The position numbers were made by a program, and so were the translations under genes. Under the pieces are notes generated by a model. That model made no database searches. It was not told where the DNA came from and was given only the letters and a program-made list of their open reading frames with translations. From Pyrinomonadaceae bacterium (GTDB lineage: Bacteria; Acidobacteriota; Blastocatellia; Pyrinomonadales; Pyrinomonadaceae), in assembly GCA_019694355.1 (NCBI GenBank), contig JAIBCB010000002.1, forward strand, positions 372,001 to 436,000: 64,000 bases of DNA, read 5' to 3'. This document shows, piece after piece, positions 54,367-62,694 of the stretch; the first letter of the stretch is position 1; the number at the start of each line of letters is the position of its first letter.

Positions 54367-56865
54367 ATGGAACGTCAACGACTAGTAAAATCGATAGAGA
54401 TCACGCTCTGGGCCCTCGGCCTTGCGGTTGCCGGTTGGGCGATCTACGGATTTCCGTACTCAAAGATCGATGTCCCAATGGCAGCGTTCTTTTTCCTCAC
54501 GATCGCGATCGGTGCAAAGGTCACTATCCAGATACCGCGGTTCAAATCCTACATCTCGGCATCAGAAACGTTCATTTTTCTCGGCCTTTTGATCTATGGC
54601 GGCGAGGCGGCCGTTTTACTCGCAACTGCCGAGGCTTTTGCAACGTCATGGACATTCTGCAAAAAGAAGAGAACCGTTTTTGTAAATGCTGCGGCTATCG
54701 CTATCTCGACGTTCTTTGCTGTTAGTGTCCTGAAATATGCGGGCGTTTATGAGCATTTCCATAGCTACAATGCTCATCCGCGGGCGTTCTTGACCGCCCT
54801 GCTTCTGCTTGCTTTGGTACAGTTCCTCGTGAATACGACCCTCGCCTCGACTTATGCTGCCGTTCGAGACGGAAAGCCGCTCTTTGATACTTGGCAAAAG
54901 AAGTATATTTGGACATTCCTGACCTACATCGTTGGTGCTGCTGCGGCCGGCGGGCTCGTTCAACTTGCAGACACGATTGGCATCGGCGTCGTTCTTATCG
55001 CTTTTCCGGTGTGTTTCTTTGTTTTCTATTCGTACCGGATGTATCTGCAGAACATTGAGATATCGATGGAGCAGGCCGAACAGGCAGAAAAATATGCAAA
55101 GCTTCTCGAATCGCAATCAAATAAACTTCGCGAATCTGAGGAGAGATTCCGCAGTGCGTTTGACTATGCTCCGATCGGGATCGGCCTCGTCTCAAGTTCC
55201 GGCGATTGGCTGAAGATCAACTTCGCAATGTCTGAGATCCTCGGATACTCGGAAGACGAGTTCCGGCAGATGAATTTTCAGGATATCGTTATGCGGGAGG
55301 ATCTCGGTGCGACTCTTGTGAAGGTTCACAAGGTCGTATCACGCCGTTCTGTTTCCGAGCAGATGGAGCAGCGTTACCGCCACAAGGACGGCTACACCGT
55401 CTGGACATCGTGGAGCGTCTCATCGGCACAGAGTACCGGCGAAGAGATGCCGAACCTGATCTTCCAGCTTCAGGACATTACAGACAAGAAGCTGGCCGAA
55501 GCTCGCCTCCGACACGAAGCGACGCACGACGCCTTGACGGGCCTCGCAAACCGCTCTCACTTTATGCAGCGGCTCGATACTGCTCTCGGCAAGGTGCACG
55601 CCGGCCAGAGCAAGGTGAGCATTCTGTTCATTGACCTTGACCGATTTAAGATTGTGAACGACAGTCTTGGCCATCTCGTCGGCGACGAACTCCTAAAGGG
55701 CATCAGCGCACGCCTTCGCGATTGTATGCGTCCGTCCGACCTTGTCGCTCGCCTCGGCGGTGATGAATTCACGATTCTTGTCGAAGGCGGATATGACGAT
55801 CAGGAAGTTACGCGTATTGCGGAACGCATCCAGGAAAAGTTCAGCAAGCCCTTCGATCTTTTCGGCCACGATGTTTACAGCTCGGCAAGTATTGGCATCC
55901 TGCACGCTTCGGCACAACACGCCACTCCCGAAGATCTAATGCGTGATGCTGATACGGCGATGTACCAGGCAAAACGTGCCGGAAAGGCCCGGCACGAGGT
56001 CTTTGACGAGGGAATGCACAAAGCGGCGAAAGAGACCCTCCAGCTCGAAACAGATCTCCGTCGGGCGATCGAACAGAACGAACTCTCGATGGCGTATCAG
56101 CCGATATTTCGCCTCGCGACAAAAGAGATCGAGGGTGTCGAAGCCCTCGTTCGTTGGGAACATCCGACGCTTGGATATGTTCCGCCCTCGAAATTCGTTC
56201 CTCTTGCAGAGGAGATCGGCTTGATCGATAAGCTCTGTGAGCAGGTGCTGACCAAAAGCTGCCGCGACCTGAGGTCGCTTCACAGTGAAATTCCTTCGCT
56301 TTCGGATATTACATTGAGCGTAAATCTCTCGTCCAAGCAGTTTGGCCAGAGTTCGATCCACAACATTTGTTCGATCCTCGACGATACAGGCTTTCCTGCG
56401 CACCTGCTCAAACTTGAAATAACGGAATCTGTCTTCTTCGAGCATACTGAGCGGGCGGTTGCGATGCTCAATTCTCTCCGCGATCTCGGCATCGACATCA
56501 ACGTTGATGATTTTGGTACCGGATATTCGAACCTTAGCTATCTGACAAAACTGCCGATCTCGACCCTAAAGGTCGATCGATCTTTCGTCGCGATGATCAA
56601 AGACCATACGGGAAGCGAGGTCGTTCATGCGGTCGTTACTTTGGCCCGGAACCTCGGATTACGCGTTGTTGCAGAAGGGATAGAAACGGAGGCTCAATTC
56701 GAATATCTACGGGAATTGCGATGCGAAAGTGGGCAAGGCTATTACCTCTCAAGGCCAAAATCGTTCGACGAATTGATCGAGACCGCTTCCGAACTTGGCA
56801 AAGAGCGCTTGCCGGTAAAGGGGTTGCTAATGCCTTCGCTGGTCGCGACAACGACCATCCACTAA
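54367..56865 (+). CDS. Membrane PAS-GGDEF-EAL c-di-GMP protein
   Basis: An 832-residue protein with about six to seven membrane helices over residues 12-230 and a coiled linker (MEQAEQAEKYAKLLESQSNKL). A PAS domain at about 262-385 follows (FRSAFDYAPIGIGLVSSSG). The GGDEF domain has RLGGDEFTIL near residue 464 and RxxD (RPSD) upstream. The EAL domain has EALVRWEHP near residue 591, DDFGTGYSNLSYL and AEGIETEAQ. Both catalytic sets appear complete, so the direction of net activity cannot be predicted. The gene stands alone, 183 bases after the GNAT gene. Confidence 0.92.
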   Translation: MERQRLVKSIEITLWALGLAVAGWAIYGFPYSKIDVPMAAFFFLTIAIGAKVTIQIPRFKSYISASETFIFLGLLIYGGEAAVLLATAEAFATSWTFCKKKRTVFVNAAAIAISTFFAVSVLKYAGVYEHFHSYNAHPRAFLTALLLLALVQFLVNTTLASTYAAVRDGKPLFDTWQKKYIWTFLTYIVGAAAAGGLVQLADTIGIGVVLIAFPVCFFVFYSYRMYLQNIEISMEQAEQAEKYAKLLESQSNKLRESEERFRSAFDYAPIGIGLVSSSGDWLKINFAMSEILGYSEDEFRQMNFQDIVMREDLGATLVKVHKVVSRRSVSEQMEQRYRHKDGYTVWTSWSVSSAQSTGEEMPNLIFQLQDITDKKLAEARLRHEATHDALTGLANRSHFMQRLDTALGKVHAGQSKVSILFIDLDRFKIVNDSLGHLVGDELLKGISARLRDCMRPSDLVARLGGDEFTILVEGGYDDQEVTRIAERIQEKFSKPFDLFGHDVYSSASIGILHASAQHATPEDLMRDADTAMYQAKRAGKARHEVFDEGMHKAAKETLQLETDLRRAIEQNELSMAYQPIFRLATKEIEGVEALVRWEHPTLGYVPPSKFVPLAEEIGLIDKLCEQVLTKSCRDLRSLHSEIPSLSDITLSVNLSSKQFGQSSIHNICSILDDTGFPAHLLKLEITESVFFEHTERAVAMLNSLRDLGIDINVDDFGTGYSNLSYLTKLPISTLKVDRSFVAMIKDHTGSEVVHAVVTLARNLGLRVVAEGIETEAQFEYLRELRCESGQGYYLSRPKSFDELIETASELGKERLPVKGLLMPSLVATTTIH

Positions 56866-56880
56866 AGCGAAAAACGGGTT

Positions 56881-57717
56881 CTAAACAGCCTTAAGAAAAG
56901 TGACTATCCGGTCGATGAGCCAATCCGGCGTGGACGCTCCGGCCGTTACGCCGACCGTCTTCACGCCTTCCAGGTCGTTCACGTCGATCTCCTCTTCGGT
57001 CTCGATCAAAAAACTCTTTTCGCAATTCTCTTTACAGACCGCAAGCAATTTCAGGCTGTTCGAAGAATGTCGGCCGCCGATGATATAAAATGCATCGACC
57101 ATGGACGATAGAGCGCGTGCCGCATCTTGCCGGTCACGGGTTGCCGAGCAGATCGTGTTGATTATCTCGACGCTGTCGGTCGTCTTACGTTTAACGGCCT
57201 CCGCCGTGTCAAAAAAGGTCTTTGCCTTGATCGTTGTCTGAGAGACGACGAGCGGATTCCGAAGAGTAGGCAGGTCTGCAAGCTCAGTTTCGTCGCGCAC
57301 GATGTGAGCGTGGTTCGGTGCGTAGCCTTTTACACCGATCATTTCCGGATGATCCGGATTGCCGACGACGATGACGTCTCGATCCTGGGCCGCTGCACGC
57401 GAGGCAAGACGCTGCACGCGAGTAACAAAAGGACAGGTCGCATCCACGACCTTGCCCGCACGTTTTTCGAGCTCGGCCTGAACTTCCGGTGTTACTCCGT
57501 GTGCTCGTATAACGGCCGTTTCATCAGCATTTATCTGAACAGGTTCGCTGACCGTCGTTACGCCGCAATCTTCAAGGCGGTCCATCTCCTGTTGATTGTG
57601 AATGAGCGGGCCAAGGCTGCGAACACGATCACCGTGTCCGACGGCTTCCTCTACCATTTCGACGGCCCGTTCAACTCCGAAACAAAATCCGTATTCCTGA
57701 GCTAGTAAAACTTGCAT
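56881..57717 (-). CDS. ispH: 4-hydroxy-3-methylbut-2-enyl diphosphate reductase
   Basis: Last enzyme of the methylerythritol phosphate route, giving IPP and DMAPP. The 278-residue [4Fe-4S] protein has its three cluster cysteines in GFCFGVERAV (Cys12), DATCPFVTRV and NTICSATRDRQ. RAHGVTPEV, GNPDHPEMIGVKGYA and GVTAGASTPDWLID are conserved. A 93-base gap separates it from the upstream helicase gene, so it may have its own promoter or end the long minus-strand row. Confidence 0.96.
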   Translation of the reverse strand: MQVLLAQEYGFCFGVERAVEMVEEAVGHGDRVRSLGPLIHNQQEMDRLEDCGVTTVSEPVQINADETAVIRAHGVTPEVQAELEKRAGKVVDATCPFVTRVQRLASRAAAQDRDVIVVGNPDHPEMIGVKGYAPNHAHIVRDETELADLPTLRNPLVVSQTTIKAKTFFDTAEAVKRKTTDSVEIINTICSATRDRQDAARALSSMVDAFYIIGGRHSSNSLKLLAVCKENCEKSFLIETEEEIDVNDLEGVKTVGVTAGASTPDWLIDRIVTFLKAV

Positions 57718-57810
57718 TCTTATTGGCGATCACCTGATACTTCGTATCCCGATCGCTATATTTTCTATTCTAACAAATGCGAACCTCAGCCAAAAACCTT
57801 TGCTTGCAGG

Positions 57811-59085
57811 CTATCGCACCGGCTCACGCAGGAGCTGGATAGAGGCTTCTGACGCGAGTTTCGACGCCGGCAGGCGAAGTCCCGCTATCTGACGCAAGGC
57901 CTCACCGGTTCGGGACAATAACCGAACAAGATCCCCTTCGGCGGCCTTCGATCTGGCGGTGAGATCGCTCCATTCCATTCCGGCGGCCCACTTTTCGGCT
58001 GCCGCGGCAGCAGAGAAATTCAGTTCTTCGTTTATCTCGACACCATTCTTCCATTCGACCTTCGTTACTTTTGCGACGACGGCCTCCAGATCGTCAAGGG
58101 CGGCATCAAGCTTTCGCGAAACACGGATCTCGCCATAATCCCGGTCGGCATCGGCAGCGATCGCCGCGATCATACCCGCAAACTCGGCCAGCGAAAGATC
58201 GTCGAATATCCCGTCGCGCAAGGCTTCTCCGATAAGCAATGGGCGGTCAACGCGAAGGTTTGCGAGCCATTTTCCGTCCGCCGTCACTGTCTCCTCTGCA
58301 AGGGAGATGTAGCCAAAATGATCGAGGACGCGTGCCCGCTCCTCGAAGGGCTGCCAGATGCGGTCTGCAAGCCGTTCCGAACTCCCGCGGCGGTTTGGAA
58401 CGCTCCGAAACGCAAAGCTCTTTTCCGTGATCTCACGCACCCGATCAAAGCTCGAAAATGCATCGAGCAGATTCAGCAGGCTTGTATAAGTTGCACGAAA
58501 GCGGCTTTCGAGAGCTTCCGGTTTCGAGCGAAGAAGCTCGGCGATCTTCTTGGGGTTTTGAAATCGGCCGGGTGCAAGGATCACGAAGCCAACATTGTCC
58601 CGACCGCGTCTTCCGGCACGTCCTGTCATCTGTTGGAGTTCGCTCACCTTCAGCGGCCGCCAACCATCGTTGCCGCGTGTGTCCGCATTTGTTACAACGA
58701 CCGTGCGGGCTGGGAAATCGACGCCTGCGGCCACCGTTGATGTCGCGAATATCGCCCGCAAAAGGCCTGCACTCATCATCATCTCGACGATCAACTTCCA
58801 TGCCGGAATATGGCCTGCGTGATGCGACGCAGTGCCAGCCTGAAGAAGGGCCTTTAGATGCTTGTGTGTCAGGATCTCGGGGTTATCAGCAGCGAATTCG
58901 TCAAACATCCTGCGTCTTGCCGCTTGGCGGTCAGGATCGGCGGGTTGAGACTTATCGAGCGAGATCTCCGTAGCGGCCTCGTCGCAGCGTCTTCGGGTGG
59001 GCAAGAAGACGATCGCCGGCAGCAGATCGTGCCGCCTCAAGGCTGCGATCAGTTTTGGCGGTGAAATTTCGCGAATGTCATCCAT
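57811..59085 (-). CDS. C-terminal half of a Ski2-like helicase, lacking RecA domain 1
   Basis: A 424-residue protein starting just before RecA domain 2 of a superfamily-2 helicase. AIVFLPTRRRCDEA is motif IV-like, TASHHAGHIPAWKLIVEMMMSAGLLRAIFATSTVAAGVDFPARTVV covers motifs IVa-V, and LQQMTGRAGRRGRDNVGFVIL is motif VI. This is followed by a winged-helix and helical region as in Ski2/Mtr4-type proteins. There is no Walker A or DExH motif in frame or upstream, because coaX occupies that DNA. The ATG overlaps the coaX stop by eight bases, implying coupled translation. It cannot hydrolyse ATP alone; a partner domain in trans is possible. Confidence 0.8.
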   Translation of the reverse strand: MDDIREISPPKLIAALRRHDLLPAIVFLPTRRRCDEAATEISLDKSQPADPDRQAARRRMFDEFAADNPEILTHKHLKALLQAGTASHHAGHIPAWKLIVEMMMSAGLLRAIFATSTVAAGVDFPARTVVVTNADTRGNDGWRPLKVSELQQMTGRAGRRGRDNVGFVILAPGRFQNPKKIAELLRSKPEALESRFRATYTSLLNLLDAFSSFDRVREITEKSFAFRSVPNRRGSSERLADRIWQPFEERARVLDHFGYISLAEETVTADGKWLANLRVDRPLLIGEALRDGIFDDLSLAEFAGMIAAIAADADRDYGEIRVSRKLDAALDDLEAVVAKVTKVEWKNGVEINEELNFSAAAAAEKWAAGMEWSDLTARSKAAEGDLVRLLSRTGEALRQIAGLRLPASKLASEASIQLLREPVR

Positions 59086-59800
59086 TGCTTGCTAATCGAT
59101 AAAGGCCTTTTAGCGTGAGGTCGCGATCGACAATTTCGATCTTGTCGCAAAGCCCTGCGAACTTTTCTGCATAACCGCCGGTCGCGATGACCTTTGGCTT
59201 GCCGATGATCGGTTCGACGCGTGGGAGAACGGCTTCTACAAGGCCGATCTGAGCGAAGATCACGCCCGAACGGATCGACGTATCGGTGGTCTCCGACATT
59301 GGCGAAAAGTCTCCGTCGATCTCGATCTGCGGCAGTCGGGCGGTCTTTTCATGCAATGCCGCAGCCGACATCTTCACGCCCGGTGCGATCAAACCGCCCA
59401 ACAGTTCAAAGTCCTTTGACACAACGTCGATCGTCGTCGCCGTTCCAAAACTAATTACTACGCAGGGAGTGCCGTAAAGATATGCTGCCGTGGCGGCATT
59501 TACGAGGCGGTCGTTGCCGGCATCTTCGAGCGGGCGGTAATTGATCTTTATCCCGAGATCGCGGTCGTTTGTCAGAACATCAGGCTCGACATGGAATTTT
59601 GCTGCTATTGCCGCGGAGACGACGGACGTGAGTTTAGGAACGACCGAGCTGATGATCGCCCTTTCGATCTTGGATCCAATGATCTGAGCGGAATTTTCTG
59701 CGGATGCAGGTTCGAGCGTGTGCCTTTCGATCAGGTCGCCTCGGGCGCTAAAAACGCCGAGCTTAATGGCGGAGTTTCCAATATCTACGGCGAGAAGCAC
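59078..59800 (-). CDS. coaX: Type III pantothenate kinase
   Basis: First step of coenzyme A synthesis by the type III enzyme, 240 residues. LLAVDIGNSAIKLGVF begins the ASKHA fold with its catalytic Asp. NYRPLEDAGNDRLVNAATAAYLYG and FGTATTIDVV (phosphate loop), GGLIAPGVKMSAAALHEKTARLP and VIATGGYAEKF follow in the family order. It overlaps the helicase fragment by eight bases and lies three bases after a hypothetical gene. BirA-CoaX proximity is seen in several bacteria. Confidence 0.93.
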   Translation of the reverse strand: MLLAVDIGNSAIKLGVFSARGDLIERHTLEPASAENSAQIIGSKIERAIISSVVPKLTSVVSAAIAAKFHVEPDVLTNDRDLGIKINYRPLEDAGNDRLVNAATAAYLYGTPCVVISFGTATTIDVVSKDFELLGGLIAPGVKMSAAALHEKTARLPQIEIDGDFSPMSETTDTSIRSGVIFAQIGLVEAVLPRVEPIIGKPKVIATGGYAEKFAGLCDKIEIVDRDLTLKGLYRLASNG

Positions 59801-59803
59801 GTA

Positions 59804-60127
59804 TCAACCCTTGAGCGGCAGGCCGTCATATATCAAGTGCCAGCCATTCTCTCGGCTCGTCCGAAGGCTCTTTGTGAACCATTCCTTGGCCGCAGAAACG
59901 TCATCGTAGATCTGGACGGCGGGCATCGATTCACGCGGATCGACGCGGCAGATGGCGGCCCCGACCGTCGCGGTCTTAAGGCAAAGGAGCGCGACCATGT
60001 GTTCTTTCCGAAGAATGACGGTGCGGTGCGTCACACCGTCGCGCACATCAAATTCGTCAAATTCCTCAAGGCTCTCGTCAAATTCGCCAAGTTCCCAGTC
60101 TTGAGAGTCATCAAGTTCACTGCTCAT
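59804..60127 (-). CDS. Hypothetical acidic protein upstream of coaX
   Basis: A 107-residue protein. The first 30 residues are highly acidic (DDSQDWELGEFDESLEEFDE), followed by a small alpha/beta segment (HRTVILRKEHMVALLCLKTATVGAAICRV; SAAKEWFTKSLRTSRENGWHLIYDG). No cofactor motif, signal peptide or membrane segment. It fits exactly between vanW (17 bases) and coaX (three bases), so it is a real operon member. Family not recognised. Confidence 0.75.
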   Translation of the reverse strand: MSSELDDSQDWELGEFDESLEEFDEFDVRDGVTHRTVILRKEHMVALLCLKTATVGAAICRVDPRESMPAVQIYDDVSAAKEWFTKSLRTSRENGWHLIYDGLPLKG

Positions 60128-60144
60128 AAAACCACGCTTATAGC

Positions 60145-60957
60145 CTAAACGTTACACTCTGGCACCTCAAAGTTCAATTCATATTTCACTTCTGCGAGGT
60201 TTTCCATCAATTGTTCTTCGCGGACGATGTTGCCGGTCCTTCGGTCGATCACCTCACGCCAGATCTCGTTCTGACGCCAGGTCTTGCCATTGTTGCGAAA
60301 GAAACGATGGCCTTTTTCAACGATATGATATGTATTTTCGGGTGCAATATCCGCAAAGATATTGCCGCGAAGGTGATTCTCACCGACCTTTACACGCAGT
60401 TGGAACGTGATGTTCGTCGGATTGTAGAACCGAAGGTCGATGTAGTTATAGAAAACACCGCATCCGCTGCCGAAGGGAAGAACGCGGTTATCATCCGGGA
60501 AAGGATCAAAGCTGTGATGGTGCCGCTCAGCGACGGTCATCGGCGTATGCAGTACCATCCAATGCAAAAGATTTGATAGCTGGCAGAGTCCGCCGCCAAC
60601 GCCCTTTGCGACTTCGCCTCGTGAAAGCTGCATTCCGTCGAGATACCCTTTTTCTGCCGTGGTTCGCCCAACTTGCCTCCAAAGCGAGAAAAGCTGGCCG
60701 GGCTTGATAAGTATGCCGTCGATAGTCGGGGCCGCGATCCCAAGGTTAACGACCTTGTTCTCCTGGAGCTGAGGATCGGAATTGCCAAGGGTCCGGCGCA
60801 GCAGCGAGGAGTGCTTCGTACACATTACGGCCAGGTCGGCATCTTGCTTCTCACTCGCAAAATTCTTGCCCGGAGCAAGGTCTGAGATCTTACGAAAAAG
60901 CCTTTTTTGCGCAATTCGAGTGTGATAAACGATGGGATGAATTTCAGATAATCGCAT
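60145..60957 (-). CDS. VanW-family protein
   Basis: A 270-residue protein with the VanW core: APTIDGILIKPGQLFSLWRQVGRTTAEKGYLDGM, then GGGLCQLSNLLHWMVLHTPMTVAERHHHSFD, and DLRFYNPT. The family is named from a vancomycin-resistance cluster, but its biochemical role is unknown, and this copy does not imply resistance. No signal peptide is seen. It starts one base after the birA stop, so translation is probably coupled. Confidence 0.9.
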   Translation of the reverse strand: MRLSEIHPIVYHTRIAQKRLFRKISDLAPGKNFASEKQDADLAVMCTKHSSLLRRTLGNSDPQLQENKVVNLGIAAPTIDGILIKPGQLFSLWRQVGRTTAEKGYLDGMQLSRGEVAKGVGGGLCQLSNLLHWMVLHTPMTVAERHHHSFDPFPDDNRVLPFGSGCGVFYNYIDLRFYNPTNITFQLRVKVGENHLRGNIFADIAPENTYHIVEKGHRFFRNNGKTWRQNEIWREVIDRRTGNIVREEQLMENLAEVKYELNFEVPECNV

Positions 60958-61701
60958 TCAGAATCTATCAGGCGTCCGAAGTCGTTCCACATCGCCTGCC
61001 TGAACAATAACAATTGAATTGTCGGAGAGTTTAACACGTAACGCGCCGTTTTGTTCAAGGCCGTCCGTAATGCCGGTAAAGTCGCCCGTGGTGGTCCTGA
61101 CTCGCACCTCTTTACCCGAAAAATAGGTCGATCGGAGCTGCCATTCGTGCACGATCCTATCCGGTTCTTCACAGACCACCGCGTAGAGATAGTTGAGATA
61201 GCGGGTGAGGCATTCGGCAAGATCGTTGGCCGGTATCTTCTTGCCGGTAACTTCTTCCAACGAGACCGCAGATTCAGCCTGCCCGTCTGCTACTGCTCCT
61301 CGAAGCAGGTTTACGCCAATGCCGAGCACTACCGCCAAGCCCGAAGGTGTTTCGACGGTCTCGGCCAGGATCCCGCAGACCTTTTTCTCGTCGATCAGAA
61401 GATCATTGACCCATTTGATGTCAGCTTTGGCTCCGAACTCAAGCAGAGTATCGCAAACTGCGACGCCGGCCATCAGCGTTATCAACGGCAATGAAGCCGC
61501 ATCGAGCCTCGGCCGCAAAATGATGCTGAAATACAGCCCTGCATCTGGTTCTGAAACCCACGCGCGTCCATGGCGTCCACGTCCGCTCGTCTGGCTGCGG
61601 GCAAGAATAACGAGGCCTTCGGACGCTCCCCGTTTTGCTTGCGCCGCGGCTTCGTCGTTCGTTGATGAAAGCGAGTCGAATCGCAGGATCGTTATATTCA
61701 T
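60958..61701 (-). CDS. birA: Biotin-protein ligase, short form
   Basis: Attaches biotin to carboxyl-carrier proteins through biotinyl-AMP. The 247-residue enzyme has DSLSSTNDEA at its start and RSQTSGRGRHGRAWVSEPDAGLYFSIILRP (the adenylate loop GRGRHG). KWVNDLLIDEKKVCGILAE follows with the catalytic Lys, and there is a C-terminal SH3-like domain. It lacks the N-terminal winged helix of E. coli BirA, so it is not a repressor. ATG at 61701 overlaps the egtD stop as ATGA; the frame opens at 61725, but that extension falls inside egtD. Confidence 0.93.
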   Translation of the reverse strand: MNITILRFDSLSSTNDEAAAQAKRGASEGLVILARSQTSGRGRHGRAWVSEPDAGLYFSIILRPRLDAASLPLITLMAGVAVCDTLLEFGAKADIKWVNDLLIDEKKVCGILAETVETPSGLAVVLGIGVNLLRGAVADGQAESAVSLEEVTGKKIPANDLAECLTRYLNYLYAVVCEEPDRIVHEWQLRSTYFSGKEVRVRTTTGDFTGITDGLEQNGALRVKLSDNSIVIVQAGDVERLRTPDRF

Positions 61702-62657
61702 TTCGGTTGCCAGAGCGAACTGCAATAATAGCGCCGTCGGTCAAAGAAATTGGTTACGACGCCAAAACCGGCACCTGTTGCATAACGCTCGATCATCGAA
61801 AGCGTGTATTTCTGTGAGATCTCTGTAAAGATCGGTTCCCATGGCTCAAATGTGAACTCTCGTCCGGCAACCTCAACCTTCTGAAACTCGCGGCTGATAA
61901 GGTACGAACGCGCGGAACCTTCGATCGGGCGATAGTTTGCGTAATGCAGAAAGTTGTCGATGATGAAGTTTCCGCCGAGCTCGCGATTGATCCGTTCGAG
62001 AAGGTTCAGGTTGAATCTGGCCGTAACGCCGCCCGCATCGTCATAAGCTCGGTGGATCACGCGTGGGTCTTTCTGCAGATCGAACCCTATAAAAAGCAGA
62101 TCACCTTCGTTCATCACGGCCCTGAGCGAGGAAAAGAACGACGCCGTTCGTTCAGCGTCAAAATTCCCGATGTTAGAGCCAAGGAACAAAACAGCTTTTC
62201 GCCGTTGAGAGCTCTTTCGCACCTGGTCGAGGATCGTGAAATAATCGCCGACCTTTGGTTCGATCGTGAGATCAGGAAGCTTAAGGCGAAAATTCTCGGC
62301 GAGTTCGGCCATTGCTTCTTCCGATATATCGATCGGGGTGTATGTAGCGGAAGGATCTTTAGATAAGAGTTCTTTGAGCAATAGAGCAGTTTTTACACCG
62401 TCGCCTGCGCCAAGTTCGACGATGTCGATAGCGTTTCCTTCAGCAAGAAGTTGGTTTACGATCTCGCCCGCCTGCTCCGTGAAGATCTCTGTTTCACACG
62501 CCGTAAGGTAATACTCCGGCAACGCCATTATCTCCTGGAAGAGCCGCGAGCCTTCGTCATCATAAAAGTATTTTGAAGACAGATGTTTCGGTGTCGCCGA
62601 AAGCCCGGCGAGCACGTCACGTTCAAAGGCCGATCGGCTTTCATCGTTTGATGACAT
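61698..62657 (-). CDS. egtD: L-histidine N-alpha-methyltransferase
   Basis: Trimethylates histidine to hercynine, the first ergothioneine intermediate. The 319-residue protein shows SSKYFYDDEGSRLFQEIMALPEYYLTACE (family start), VELGAGDGVKTALLL (SAM site), TPIDISEEAMAELA, LFLGSNIGNF and a C-terminal YSLSMIERY-like stretch (KYTLSMIERYATGAGF). It follows egtB by 37 bases, and its stop overlaps the birA ATG. Confidence 0.95.
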   Translation of the reverse strand: MSSNDESRSAFERDVLAGLSATPKHLSSKYFYDDEGSRLFQEIMALPEYYLTACETEIFTEQAGEIVNQLLAEGNAIDIVELGAGDGVKTALLLKELLSKDPSATYTPIDISEEAMAELAENFRLKLPDLTIEPKVGDYFTILDQVRKSSQRRKAVLFLGSNIGNFDAERTASFFSSLRAVMNEGDLLFIGFDLQKDPRVIHRAYDDAGGVTARFNLNLLERINRELGGNFIIDNFLHYANYRPIEGSARSYLISREFQKVEVAGREFTFEPWEPIFTEISQKYTLSMIERYATGAGFGVVTNFFDRRRYYCSSLWQPK

Positions 62658-62694
62658 AGGTTCAGAGAGTTCAGCTGCAGCAAATATTCTATTC

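Noticed and set aside
60145..60957. Vancomycin-resistance gene
   Set aside because: Only the VanW-family fold is present; no vanA/H/X/R/S genes, and the family is widespread outside resistance clusters.
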